Shown here: one piece after another, positions 23,902 through 36,138 of the stretch
Numbering within the stretch: the first letter of the stretch is position 1
Layout of the letters: each line of letters starts with the position of its first letter
The notes under the pieces: model-generated
What the model was told of the DNA's origin: nothing
Database searches by the model: none
What the model saw: the letters and a program-made list of their open reading frames with translations, nothing else
Origin: Leuctra nigra
Taxonomy: Eukaryota; Arthropoda; Insecta; Plecoptera; Leuctridae
Length of the DNA: 64,000 bases
Reading direction: 5' to 3'
Assembly (NCBI GenBank): GCA_934045905.1
Contig: OW203768.1
Span: 34,315,060-34,379,059, forward strand
Position numbers and translations under genes: made by a program

Positions 23902-26900
23902 CTAACACGGCTTGATCGACCAGAAGCACTGATCATCCCCAACGCATCCATTATCATCACTGCTCCAAGTAGTAACAGCGCGTCTGTTTGCGTCATAATT
24001 CAACCCATTCACGGCGTACAAATACTCCTTCGTCAGCACATTCTTGAGGTACACGAAGCTTTCCCACGTCTCCAGCGTCCACAGAACACGCTCCTGGTTC
24101 TCCAACAGCCAAGATGGCGACACGTGGATCGTGGACACTTGACGTCTGTTCTTGACGACCTCGTCAGTGGCTGTGAGGAACTCGCCGTACTCGACGGAGA
24201 CGATGAAGAAGTTGTCGCCTTCGTGACGTATCAGCTTCCAGTCGCCTTTGCCCTTGTGGTCCCAAGCATCACCTATCCAGGTGAACACGCGTCTGGAATC
24301 AAAGACATTGGTCTATACGTACATGAAAAGCAATTAGTACATTGCAGGTTTTGTTATTAATTGAGACCCCAAAGATTAAACTCAAAATGTTACTATTTCA
24401 AAAATTCTCCAAATAACGTATGCGATAGTTTTTGTATGCTAGGGTTTTCTAATCGTAATGCTATGAAGTTGTTTAAATACTAATTAGGCTAATCGCCGTC
24501 TGTGATTCTAGATGCGGCAAATATTACGCATTTGCTGGTCAAAAAGTAGAGTAAACAGTTCAAGAATGTCCCAGAGGAATACTCGACAAACGATTCTAAA
24601 AAAAATGAGAGAAACTAGTAGCTACCTATAGTAGCTAGTAATAGTGTGAAAACGAGATAACAACACAGGGTTATTCAACAACAGGTTCAGTGTATTTTAC
24701 GTCGCATTTGCCCTAAAATGTGAGCTAAAATGGCTCATGAAAATATTAGTTATTTCAGCTCACGTATTATAGAGGGGCTTGTTTCAGTCAAAATGGACTA
24801 AAATATATTGGATGTGTTTTTATTCACCCTATGTTTTAGCTACTATAGTTTGTACACAGTGTTTGACAGTGTGTGTTCAACTTCCTTCGAAGGCAGGGAT
24901 CATTTCTGACACCAGGCGCGTAGGAAGGGAAGGGGGGGGGGCGGAGGATGGAAGGAATACCCCCTCCCCCTCTGATTAAATTCCCTCCCTTTCCTCTTAC
25001 ACATTTATATGTCATGATAAAAATATGCTTAAAAAGTGTTGAAATAGCGTAAAAATGCACCAAATTTATACCAAAAACCAAAATTTTTTCGGGGCGTGCG
25101 CCCAGGACCCGCATTTATATGGTGTCCCTCAGACCCCCCTACCCCACCATTGCCTTCGTAGCCAATAGTATCTCCAGCTAAAATCTTTTGCAATCTTATC
25201 CCCCCCCCCCCCTTACAAATTTAGTTCCTACGCGCCTGGCCGACACTTAACAAATCCCCACTGATTTACCTTGTCTGTGGAGAAGAGCCCTTATACTTGT
25301 AGCCATCAGCCGGCGAGTACAGATACTCCGGGAACTTCTTGTTGACGAAACCTCACAAATACCCACTGATTTACCTTGTCTGTGGAGAAGAGCCCGTATA
25401 CTTGTAGCCATCAGCCGGCGAGTACAGATACTCCGGGAACTTCTTGTTGACGAAACCTCACAAATCCCCACTGATTTACCTTGTCTGTGGAGAAGAGCCC
25501 GTATACTTGTAGCCATCAGCCGGAGAGTACAGATACTCTGGGAACTTCTTGTTGACGACACTTAACAAATCCCCACTGATTTACCTTGTCTGTGGAGAAG
25601 AGCCCGTATACTTGTAGCCATCAGCCGGAGAGTACAGATACTCTGGGAACTTCTTGTTGACGACACCTCGCAAATCCCCACTGATTTACCTTGTCTGTGG
25701 AGAAGAGCCCGTATACTTGTAGCCATCAGCCGGAGAGTACAGATACTCCGGGAACTTCTTGTTGACGACACCTCACAAATCCCCACTGATTTACCTTGTC
25801 TGTGGAGAAGAGCCCGTATACTTGTAGCCATCAGCCGGAGAGTACAGATACTCTGGGAACTTCTTGTTGACGACACCTCGCAAATCCCCACTGATTTACC
25901 TTGTCTGTGGAGAAGAGCCCGTATACTTGTAGCCATCAGCCGGAGAGTACAGATACTCTGGGAACTTCTTGTTGACGACACCTCACAAATCCCCACTGAT
26001 TTACCTTGTCTGTGGAGAAGAGCCCGTATACTTGTAGCCATCAGCCGGCGAGTACAGATACTCTGGGAACTTCTTGTTGACGAAACCTCACAAATCCCCA
26101 CTGATTTACCTTGTCTGTGGAGAAGAGCCCGTATACTTGTAGCCATCAGCCGGAGAGTACAGATACTCTGGGAACTTCTTGTTGACGACACCTCACAAAT
26201 CCCCACTGATTTACTTTGTCTGTGGAGAAGAGCCCGTATACTTGTAGCCATCAGCCGGAGAGTACAGATACTCTGGGAACTTCTTGTTGACGACACTTAA
26301 CAAATCCCCACTGATTTACCTTGTCTGTGGAGAAGAGCCCGTATACTTGTAGCCATCAGCCGGCGAGTACAGATACTCTGGGAACTTCTTGTTGACGACA
26401 CTTAACAAATCCCCACTGATTTACCTTGTCTGTGGAGAAGAGCCCGTATACTTGTAGCCATCAGCCGGAGAGTACAGATACCCTGGGAACTTCTTGTTGA
26501 CGACACCTCGCAAATCCCCACTGATTTACCTTGTCGGTGGAGAAGAGCCCGTATACTTGTAGCCATCAGCCGGAGAGTACAGATACTCTGGGAACTTCTT
26601 GTTGACGACACCTCGCAAATCCCCACTGATTTACCTTGTCTGTGGAGAAGAGCCCGTATACTTGTAGCCATCAGCCGGAGAGTACAGATACTCTGGGAAC
26701 TTCTTGTTGACGACACCTCACAAATCCCCACTGATTTACCTTGTCTGTGGAGAAGAGCCCGTATACTTGTAGCCATCAGCCGGCGAGTACAGATACTCTG
26801 GGAACTTCTTGTTGACGAAACCTCACAAATCCCCACTGATTTACCTTGTCTGTGGAGAAGAGCCCGTATACTTGTAGCCATCAGCCGGAGAGTACAGATA

Positions 26901-29320
26901 CTCTGGGAACTTCTTGTTGACGACACCTCACAAATCCCCACTGATTTACCTTGTCTGTGGAGAAGAGCCCGTATACTTGTAGCCATCAGCCGGAGAGTAC
27001 AGATACTCTGGGAACTTCTTGTTGACGAAACCTCACAAATCCCCACTGATTTACCTTGTCTGTGGAGAAGAGCCCGTATACTTGTAGCCATCAGCCGGCG
27101 AGTACAGATACTCTGGGAACTTCTTGTTGACGATGCACACCTCGTTGAGGAAGACTGCGTTGCGCACCGACTCAGAGAGCGCAGTCTTCAACTGGCTGAG
27201 TGAGGCTCGCTGGTCGGTATGCAGTGGACGGTCCAGACAGTGTTTGATGCCGTAAGCAAGCTCGAAGGGGTACGCAGTGGCCAGGGCCGAACAGTTGTAC
27301 AAGGGAGGCACGTCCGGGCCGGACTCGCTGTCCGAGCCATAGACGTCGTGAACAGGCGCACCGTACGCATCGTCTGGTGACAGAGAGGAACACTAAATGT
27401 GAGCGTTGAAACCACTGATATAGGTATAACACGTGGATAGCGTATCAATGCTAAAGTAAGTGACAAGGGAAGTTGAACCCCAAGTATATCTTCTGCCCCT
27501 ACACACTTTTTTCCATAGTGTTGTTAATATTGACAATTTTTTAAATTTTAAAAAGGTATGACATTGAATTTTAATGTCGTATAACTAAATATTTTGAGCA
27601 AAAACGCATTAAAAGAATATGTGTAACTAATGAGATGGTTGGATATCAACCAATGTCAATTTGCTTTGGCAGGTCTTGATGTTTCGCCGAGATTTCAGCC
27701 GGCCAGCGTGGTAGCATGGTGGAGGAAGGTTCAGTAGGGGTGGAAGATATACCTGGGGTTCAACTTCCCTTGTCACTTACTTTATGCGAGTGAAGCCAAC
27801 AGTTCCTTAGTCGACGCCGTAATAACTTTGTGGATTTGTAACAAATTATAACTAATTAATGTAATACTTCAGTCAATTCAAAGTGATTTTAGAATTGATT
27901 CAAATCGTGTAAACGGCTGTTATAAATTGATGACCTTGAAAAGAAACATTTACGGAACATTTTTCAAATGTATTTTCGGCTTCGCTGGGATCAATGCTGA
28001 GAGGATTTTATACGCAATCCACGCAACGAAGTGGAAGTACATGGAGATCAGTGGTTGGATCATAGCGCTACTGGCGGTTTGCTTGGAACTAATGTTTGCA
28101 CGCCAATTTCGATAATAGCGGTAATGTATGTAAATGACAGGTATCTGTTACATTATTAACTTTAGATGGACTAAGAAGTATTTTAGTGAAATCATCATTT
28201 TAGTGATTGTTATCTCATCTCATCACATCCTAATTTCTTCAATTCGGATGGTCTACAGTGTCAGTTTCACTGAAACACTTTAGTTGTGACAATTAACTCG
28301 TAAGTACCCATGTTTTCACATAAATCAACCTACTTGGCCTATTTCAAATACGTGGCCTATTTGCCCACTCATGTTTTAAGAATTTTGGAGAACTTTTGAT
28401 ATGTTATAAACAGATTAATTTCGGATCGATTAGTGAAAAAAATATGTTATTATCTTTATTAGGGATGAAGATATCACATTTGTCCTGGAATACTTCAGAA
28501 ATGAGATTTTGACCACTTTTTTACCCCTTTTGACCTCTGTATCAACTTTATAATGGTTATATATATTTTTATTAATTGTACTAAACATAAGCTTTCATTT
28601 GATATGCTACTCGACTAGGTTTATATAATTTGATTGTGTGATATTGACAACAATGACTTTTTGACAAATTTGGCCTTTTTGCCCACCCCCCTTAACAAAT
28701 TTCGGAGTACTTTTGATATGTTATAGAGGGCATTTTTATGAATCGATTAACATCAAAAAACTTTCTGTTGCAATTTGTGGTGGGTTAGGCCCCTTTTTGC
28801 AGCTTAGACTCTGGACTATACTGCCATAAGCTAAATAACTGCACTATGGAAACACGAAATGTGAAAACAAATAAATTAATCTGTCGACTGATATTATAGC
28901 CATCTTGCCAGAAGTGGCTCCATCGCGTCTTTTATTTGCGGGCAAATCAGCATTTTCACCCAGAGACAACAAGTCGATGCCGGATAATTTTTCGCGCGCA
29001 TTTGGTATGTAGGTATTAGGTATGGAACCTAATTGACCTATCGTTGGCAAATTTGATATATGTGATCGCTCCAATTTATGTTTATTTCCCAATAACGAGA
29101 GGTTTTCCATTCTTGAGATCCAGTAGTTGAATGTTGCACATGAAATTATACATCTATCCTAGACATAACAGCGACGGACGGAACAAGTAACGTTCCGTCT
29201 TCTCACATCCGCATTCCCGTTCCGTCCCCAACTACTCACATGACTCCGACACGTAAGACAATGCAGAGGAGTCCTGCAGGAGAAGAGCACTTAGGAGGAA
29301 GACGGCTCGGATCATGTTGT
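23902..29320 (-). CDS. Secreted beta-trefoil-like protein, paralogue 1 (three coding exons)
   Basis: Exons read on the minus strand are 29320-29240 (ATG at 29315-29313), 27373-27055 and 24292-23902. Acceptors are TGTTCCAG, CTGTCACCAG and GATTCCAG; donors are GTGAGT and GTAAAT. Coding lengths 76+319+391 nt join in phases 1 and 2 without a stop, giving 261 aa. The N-terminus MIRAVFLLSALLLQ is a signal peptide. An acidic linker follows, then a segment with KHC and SVRN, then about 160 residues with three similar lobes, each with an aromatic-Leu strand and a closing W-x-[LI] (DWKLI, LWTLE, FWSIK). This pattern suggests a beta-trefoil; the C-terminal domain of insect 30K lipoproteins is a known comparison, but family membership is inference. 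It ends in a Cys-rich tail (NGC, DDQC, KPC). An AATAAA-containing run lies about 50-70 bp past the stop. Intron 2 contains the 105-bp array. Function unknown; probably secreted. Confidence 0.8.
24913..25238. mobile_element. hAT-like MITE bordering the 105-bp array of paralogue 1
   Basis: Inverted termini CAGGCGCGTAGGAA and TTCCTACGCGCCTG, flanked by TCTGACAC and GCCGACAC (6 of 8 matching), fit a hAT-type 8-bp duplication. The interior is G-run and C-run rich. It ends 2 bp before the array starts. Confidence 0.55.
25241..27130 (-). repeat. 105-bp minisatellite, 18 units, repeating the exon 2 donor junction of paralogue 1
   Basis: GTTGACGA recurs exactly every 105 bp from 25341 to 27126, giving 18 units. 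On the minus strand a unit holds about 77 nt of exon 2 end (VNKKFPEYLYSPADGYKYTG...), the donor AAG|GTAAATC, and about 26 nt of intron. The most upstream unit on the minus strand is the real exon end; the other 17 lie in intron 2. Units differ only at a few sites (GCGAG/GAGAG, CCGGG/CTGGG, ACCTC/ACTTA). All reading frames across it are by-products of the period being a multiple of three. Confidence 0.95.
27454..27782. mobile_element. TA-flanked MITE in intron 1 of paralogue 1
   Basis: About 50-bp inverted termini beginning AAGTAAGTGACAAGGGAAGT, bordered by TA on each side (27452-27453, 27783-27784), as in Tc1/mariner-type elements. No coding sequence. Confidence 0.6.
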
Positions 29321-29466
29321 CTGGAACATTGGAATTGAAGATATTATGCTGCAATTTCAGCCGTTTTACTAAATTTTCAAGTTTTTAACATTTTTAAAAA
29401 TATAGAGATCTGTACATTCAACAAATCATAAAACGGTTTGAACAAAACGGATGGACTGGTGGTCAG

Positions 29467-30162
29467 CACTGCGATCGCATAACTTTGCTCGACAAACGAT
29501 CGACAACTCTTACGGGAGAATAACATTGACACGTCATAGTCGATAGATTGCAAAGTCGAGTCAATGCTACAAACGATCGACAACTCTTACGGGAGAATAA
29601 CACTGACACGTCATAGTCGATAGATTGCAAAGTCGAGTCAATGCTACAAACGATCGACAACTCTTACGGGAGAATAACATTGACACGTCATAGTCGATAG
29701 ATTGCAAAGTCGAGTCAATGCTACAAACGATCGACAACTCTTACGGGAGAATAACATTGACACGTCATAGTCGATAGATTGCAAAGTCGAGTCAATGCTA
29801 CAAACGATCGACAACTCTTACGGGAGAATAACATTGACACGTCATAGTCGATAGATTGCAAGGTCGAGTCAATGCTACAAACGATCGACAACTCTTATGG
29901 GAGAATAACATTGACACGTCATAGTCGATAGATTGCAAAGTCGAGTCAATGCTACAAACGATCGACAACTCTTACGGGAGAATAACATTGACACGTCATA
30001 GTCGATAGATTGCAAAGTCGAGTCAATGCTACAAACGATCGACAACTCTTACGGGAGAATAACATTGACACGTCATAGTCGATCGACAACAAAGTCGAGT
30101 CAATGCTAATCTCCCATAAGAGTTGTCGATCGTTTGTCGAGATAAGTTATACGATCGCAGTG
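29467..30162. mobile_element. CACTA-like element with internal 77-bp satellite
   Basis: Ends CACTGCGATCG ... CGATCGCAGTG are inverted repeats of about 50 bp and are flanked by the direct repeat CAG (29464-29466 and 30163-30165). CACTG ends with a 3-bp target duplication fit the CACTA/EnSpm group. Inside, ACGATCGACAACTCTTACGG recurs every 77 bp from 29496 to 30035 (eight units). No transposase. It lies in the presumed 5' intron of paralogue 1. Confidence 0.7.
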
Positions 30163-30628
30163 CAGGTTCCTTGAATCAGAGCTCATTTATTACTTATTAG
30201 AGTTAGATAACGAGTTAGCCTATAGACTTCATCGGATGATGCCATCAAATCTTTTTCAGCCAATCCGTTTCTTTCGAATACCGTTTCATCTATTGTTGGG
30301 TGTACATAATCACTGGGGCTGGGATGTTTAGGACATATCCTTCTTTCGTTTTTTGTTCAGCAGACACGTCTAAAATTGATATATAAATATGTTCCATGTG
30401 TTTCTGATTTCAAAAATATGTGTTTCATTTTGCCTGAAAATGCCTTTTTCTAAAATGTTGATAAATTCAGTCCTTTTCTTGCTATTTTAATGTCTTTTTT
30501 AAAATTATTGGTGAAAATAATATGAAATGTTTGTTGCAAGTTACAAAAATTTTATGAATTTTAGTCTAGACCACAATTCACAAAATTTCCATCCACCATT
30601 TGGATGGCCATCAACAATTGACACTTGA

Positions 30629-33013
30629 TTGAGCGAGCGTAGCGAGCGTCACCACGGTACTTTTATGGCACTTTCTCTGTGTGTGTTTTTTTTTTTTTTT
30701 TTTTTTTTCACACCCCAGGTCAAACCGCTCAAGCAATCAATCTGAAATTTTGTACACATACTAACGTACTCTATGCGGTCCCTGGGATCGTTTTTGAACG
30801 GGATCCCGTGATTGGTTCAAATTTAAAAAAATATATCTTTCGATTGGTTTGTTTTATCAATTTAAAATTTTGACAAGTCATTACCACTAACATTTTACCC
30901 AATCATACAAAGTTTCAGCCAAATCCTCCCATTGGTTAAAATTTAAAAAAATCTTTCACATGCTTTTTGAAATTTAGACTAGAACCGTATGACCGATCAA
31001 CTTAAAACTTTGCATGGTCATTGGGACCAACATTATCTGTATTTTTGACAATTTTCAGACTTATCTGTGTTTAAATCCAAAAGTTATTAACATTTTACTG
31101 ACATTTTGCGTGTTATCTGTAAAATATCTCGAAAATGTTGATCACGGCTTCTTCGACTCTTTATAGTTCCAAGGTAGTTAGAGCAGAAACTTTCAAACGT
31201 ATGAAACTGATATGACCGTTCAATAGATCGTCTAATATTGTGTAAGTACACACACTTTTATTTATTTATTTTATTTATTTAATTTTACACAGCTTTGGAA
31301 ATAAATTTCCGGTGGCTGGAGATGGAATTACATATATAAAATACATTTAAGTGTTGTTACAATGCAATTGACAATATTCAAGAAATCAGATCTGGAATTC
31401 ATCGGAGAGTATATTCTCCAATTGGGCAGCGTCAGGTAGGGACTCCATCTTCTTCGCTGGCAAGCGGTTCCAGAGCCGACAAGTTCTACCCAGGAATGAG
31501 TGCAGACCGATGTTCGTCTTGTATCGCCTTAGATTTAGTTTGAGGCTATGGTCATGCCGGGTGATGTTGGTTGAGAATGACCATAGCCCATCTAGGCCTT
31601 GCCAGGCTGGCTTCCTGCTTAAAGCTTTAAGAAGACAGCGGAGACCAACCCTACTTCTTCTGGTTGCCAGTGTTTCCCACCCCAGCTCTGTCAGGAGTTT
31701 GGTCACGCTGACATGTGGCCGTCCATTCTCCGTCGACCACCACCGCAGGTTGTTTGTGACGTGCCTCGCTGCTCGCCGCTGGACAATTTCGAGGTCATAG
31801 GTCCTACACGAGGTATACGGATCCCATACCCCACAACAGTATTCAAGCAATGGTCGGATGAGACACTTGTAGGCGTGGGCTTTGGTGCGACGATGGCTAC
31901 CACGGAGGTTCCTCATTACGAAGCTCAAATTTCTCTTCGCCTTACTGATAACTCTACCTATGTGGTTATTCCAGCTTAGATCTGATGAAAGTGTGACTCC
32001 GAGATATTTACATGTTGATGATTTAACGAGGCTGTCTCCCTGGATATGATATGTAGTAGGTATTGGTGATCTTCTCCTGGTGAAACTGATTACTGTTGTT
32101 TTGCTGGTGTTTAATTTCATACCATTGACAGTACCCCAAGTGTTGATTTTGTCGATGTCTTGCTGGAGTTGCAGCTGATCTTCTGTTCCCTTTATGGTGT
32201 AGTATACTATACAATCATCAGCAAAGAGGCGTATGTTGGTTTGCATATTGTCAGCTATATCATTTATGTATCCAGTGAAGAGAGTCGGACCTAAAACTGA
32301 TCCTTGTGGGACTCCGGATGTGACGTTTGCTAGATCTGATGTTGCTTCTCCTATTTGAACTCGCTGGGTTCTATTAGTTAGGAACTCACGAATCCACTGT
32401 ATCACTTTGTTATCCAGGTTCATTCCCATGATCTTGTCGAGTAAGCGATTATGTGGTACCACATCAAAGGCTTTGGCGAAATCGATCAAGATTGCATCCA
32501 CTTGATCCCCTTGATCCAGTGCCTCAGCTAGCTCTTGAGTGAATACCGTAAGAGACGATTCACACGAATAGCCTTTCCTAAAGCCGTGTTGATTGTCAAA
32601 CAGCCAGTTTACCTCATTCCAGGTGGCGTGGATGTAATCCGTGATAATTCGCTCCAATAACTTGCAGACGATCGATGTATTGCTAATTGGACGGTAATTA
32701 GCAGGATTATCACGGCTGCCGTTCTTGTGAGTGGTCCAAGGTATATATTTTTTAAATATATCCTATGATTTTTTAATTTTAACAAGGAACATTTTAATCA
32801 TAAAGGTTCAATCGATCAACTTAAAACTTTGCATGGCTATTGGGACTAATACTTTAGGAATATTTGGAGATTTTTATAACTACAACTCTGACGAATTTCA
32901 AGAATTATTGGCTTTTAATGATTAATGATATTTACGATAGACATATTTTCGGTTCGAGGTGTTGCGCGTGTCCGTGCTCGCTCATCAACGCGTTATACAG
33001 AGCGTTTTCCTAG
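30629..33013 (+). mobile_element. Family B element carrying the LINE insertion
   Basis: The left part starts TTGAGCGAGCGTAGCGAGCG and the right part ends TTTTCCTAG followed by T. Removing 31258-32730 restores colinearity with the 62.6-63.5 kb copy. A poly(T) run lies at 30688-30708. Confidence 0.75.
31258..32730 (-). mobile_element. 5'-truncated LINE (reverse transcriptase C-terminal part)
   Basis: The frame 32657-31386, open further upstream to the truncation near 32730 (KNGSRDNPANYRPIS), encodes a non-LTR reverse transcriptase: HGFRKGYSCESSL, motif A (DAILIDFAKAFDVV), motif B (SGVPQGSVLGPTLF), motif C (FADD) and the thumb region (STCKYLGVTLSSDLSWNNHI). The style matches the Jockey/CR1 group. 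The endonuclease part is absent. The 3' end is a short AAATA-type repeat tail at 31258-31300. It inserted into a family B element: the flanks 30629-31257 and 32731-33013 join to match an uninterrupted B copy. The frame is intact but the element is too short to move on its own. Confidence 0.85.
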
Positions 33014-33037
33014 TACATTGACACATTCATTCAATAA

Positions 33038-34015
33038 TTGAGCGAGCGAAGCGAGCGTCACCACGGTACTCTTATGGCACTTTCTCTGTGTGTTTGTTTT
33101 TTTGTTTTTTTTTTGTGGTCACAGCCCAGGTCTAACCGCTCAAGCAATCGATCTGAAATTTTGTACACATACTAACGTACTCTATGCGGACCCTGGGATC
33201 GTTTTTGAATGGGCTCCCGTGATTGGTTTAAATTTAAAAAAAATATCTTTCGATTGGTTGCTTCGATCAATTTGAAATTTAGCAAACACATTAGCCAAAT
33301 CCTCCTATTGGTTCAAATTTAAAACCATTTTTCATGTGATTTTTTACATTTAAACTAGAACAGATTGACCGATCAACTTGAAACTTCGCGTGGTCATTGG
33401 TATTAACATTTTAGATATTTTTGCCAATTTTCAGTCTAATCTATCGTTATTTTCAAAAGTTTTGTCATTTTAAGGTCATTTTATTCCATAATCTTGAAAA
33501 ATGTATACTAAATTGTCATCCCTGCCTTCTTTAAGCTTCTGTTCCAAGGCAAGGCCTGTAGAGCAGCCAAGCTATTCACAATGTACAGTAAAATGAAAGC
33601 ATTTTTGAGCTAGCGCATAAAATCGGATGCAGTACGAAGGCCAAATCCTCTAATTGGTTTAAGTTTAAATAATGTCTTCTGATTGGTCGACAATCAAAAT
33701 GTTCACATTAAGTTCAAATTTAGCATGGTGATCAAGACCAACTTAATCTTAAATTTTACATATAGTAAGCCCAATCAGTCAAGTACCTATAAATTGTAAT
33801 TTTACGAGTTTAGTTTGGGATGTCACAAGAGATTTCTGGAGAAAGTATGTAGGTTAGACTTCACGACACAATGGATCTGATATTCATCCAGAGTATTTAT
33901 ATGGAGATTGAAAAGTTGCAGAGAAAATCGTCTTGTGCTGTGTCGTGTATCGTGACTGGGGTTGTTGCATGTTCTGTGCTCGCTCATCAACGCGTTACAC
34001 TGAGCGTTTTCCTAG
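33038..34015 (+). mobile_element. Family B element, complete copy
   Basis: It runs from A|TTGAGCGAGCGAAGCGAGCG to TTTTCCTAG|T. It lies only 24 bp after the previous B element, in the same orientation and inside the presumed 5' intron of paralogue 1. It provides the empty site for the palindrome insertion seen at 14748. Confidence 0.75.
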
Positions 34016-34257
34016 TAATAGTTTTAAGGTACTATTTACCTGCCTTTTTGGACGTTTCATAGGTCATAAACATCCTTGCCCTACTAATCACAAACCAAAA
34101 GAGGAATATTACAAAAATTCGAGTACACACATCACAACATCACAACATTTTGTCATTCACCCATTTTATTTTATTTTCAATCTTAAACTAAAGTTTTTAA
34201 TATTAATTATGTATTTTTGGTATTGTTAGAAATTTAGTAGTGTAATAAATCTAGGAA

Positions 34258-34800
34258 TTAAGGTGGAGCAATCGATCGACATATACAAAAAAAAATTATT
34301 CTTGAAACTACAAGTTCAAAAAACGTTTTCCTACATTTCAACTATATTTAAGTACAGCATACTCATTTCATGTTCTGTATTTGCAACTCCAGTCCAACAA
34401 TGAGTTTTCAATTTTATGTTATCAAAGGATGAACAAAACTTTAACATGGGAGGTATAGGAAAATCATTTCGAATTTGGTATATAACTTTTAAAATAGCAC
34501 ACGTTGGTATTGTTTTCAATTTTTTTCCTGATAGTATGTCCATATGTCTACCATAAAAAATGTTTTTTGCTCAAATCTAGCGAGACAAAAAAATAGATCT
34601 TCATTTTAGCCTAAAAATGACACGATTGTCTTTTTCCGCCATAAGATAACATGGGGGAGACAAATCAATTTATCTCAGAAACTGGACACGAGAAGTGTTT
34701 CATTTTTTCATGGATTGTGTATTGCATGATTATCAATAAAATAAGTCACCAAAATTTCAAGTAAATCGGAAACATTGAGGTTATGGTGGTTCTACCTTAA
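34258..34800 (+). mobile_element. Family C TTAA-flanked element, copy 1
   Basis: TTAA at both ends with short inverted termini GGTRGARC. TTAA target sites are typical of piggyBac-type elements. No coding sequence. Copy 2 at 46045-46922 is its inverted homologue. Confidence 0.65.
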
Positions 34801-34867
34801 ATAAATCTGTCTATACCCTTTAAGATATTTAATAAACACGACACATAGATGACATATGAATTGATCT

Positions 34868-34930
34868 ACTTACTTGTGTCTCGAAGCAACGAACCACTTG
34901 GACTAAATTTGAAACCACATTTATATAGAT
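34868..34930 (-). promoter_or_regulatory. Probable promoter and 5' leader exon of paralogue 1
   Basis: On the minus strand a TATATAAA box (34927-34920) precedes TTTAGTCC, an initiator-like stretch, and then a consensus donor GTAAGT (34873-34868). The leader exon would be only 20-30 nt and would splice to the acceptor at 29321-29323 just before the ATG. The whole block from about 34870 to 35010 is similar to 43499-43670, which sits at the matching place upstream of paralogue 2. That shared block supports it as the family promoter. No transcript evidence is available. Confidence 0.5.
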
Positions 34931-35629
34931 AGATTTGTTGTTGATTGGAATATTCGTCTAATTGATATTTAATAGGTTTTAAATGACGATTATAATGTGT
35001 TATTTCCATCGTTATGTTCGACTGGCCTCATCGTCACGAGAAATGATGTTTTCATATTATTGAAATGTATGAATATGAAATATTCAACGTGTTTCATAGG
35101 TGAGAAATATTTTAAAGATAGCTTATCTTCTTGACTTTTTCGTTCTCATCACAATTTTCCATTTTCGATGTCAATTTGTATCCTAAATATCATCATAACA
35201 TTTGATTTATTGAGTTGGGAATTATATGAATACCTATATAGTCATTGTTTTGCGCCAACAAAAGTACAGACATCTGCAAATGTCCCTAATTATTTCAGCT
35301 TTGAGCCTTTGAGTCGAGGTTAGGCACAAATATTGCATTGATAAGTTGGTATTCATGCTCCTATTAAAGACCAAAATTACTGATGTTTATTGTTTTAAAA
35401 TTTTCGTTAGAAATCTTTATGGATAGAAAATTATCTTAAGTTTGTTTAATTTTTTCCTGCAACCGAGGTACAGCGGTGAAGGGAATGGTGAAGAGAATAA
35501 ATATGCTTTCAAAACCAAAACACATAAAACTCAAAATATACCTAATATTTATTTAAAGAAAATGAAATTTTTCAAAGTCAAAAATAATTTTATGTATAAT
35601 TTGCAATTAGAACATAACTCCAGATAACT

Positions 35630-35735
35630 CTGCCAACATCCACAAACACTGATCATGTCCAGAACATCCATTATCATTACTGCTCCAAAGTAACAATGAA
35701 TTATTGTCTTCATAATGCAATCATTTATAATATAA
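35630..35735 (-). pseudogene. Remnant of a fourth paralogue (end of final exon)
   Basis: On the minus strand this stretch reads WSSNDNGCSGHDQCLW, matching the C-terminal block of the three genes (WSSDDNGC...DDQCFW in paralogue 1). The flanking bases also align with the TAACAGCGCGTCTG region of paralogue 1 exon 3. The rest of the exon is unrecognisable. It lies about 700 bp upstream of the paralogue 1 promoter, so it marks a decayed copy between genes 1 and 2. Confidence 0.65.
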
Positions 35736-35906
35736 TTGTAAAGTAATAAAGTAATTTATCCTTAAGTGATTATAATAAATTATTATAATTTCTTTTGTGT
35801 ACTAATACGGACTTTTACACACTATTTTTATATTTTAAAATTAATATGTACTTTTATATTTAAATAGTTAAAATTATACAGTTATGAAATAAAACTCTTG
35901 ACATTT

Positions 35907-36134
35907 GAGGGGCCGCGTCGATAATCCATCCAACTAACCGTTTTGACTGATATATTTGACGACAAACTTTTATATTACAATGCAACCAAGAGTGACAACA
36001 AGAAGTATAATTCGGTTTAGAATCACTATGGAAGAAATAACACGTGCTCCAACTGTCAGGAGTTGAAGTAAACACACCACTGAACGCATGGCTTGCTGTG
36101 CGCGCATAAACCAGCTTACTCGACGCGGCCCCTC
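35907..36134. mobile_element. Short TIR element
   Basis: Inverted termini GAGGGGCCGCGTCGA flanked by direct ATTT repeats (35903-35906 and 36135-36138). The 228-bp body has no coding sequence. Superfamily not assigned. Confidence 0.6.
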
Positions 36135-36138
36135 ATTT

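Noticed and set aside
25247..27091. Minus-strand repeat frames (SSTRSSQSIC-type) over array 1
   Set aside because: They are a shifted frame of the exon 2 junction repeat; the true exon frame stops right after the donor in every unit.
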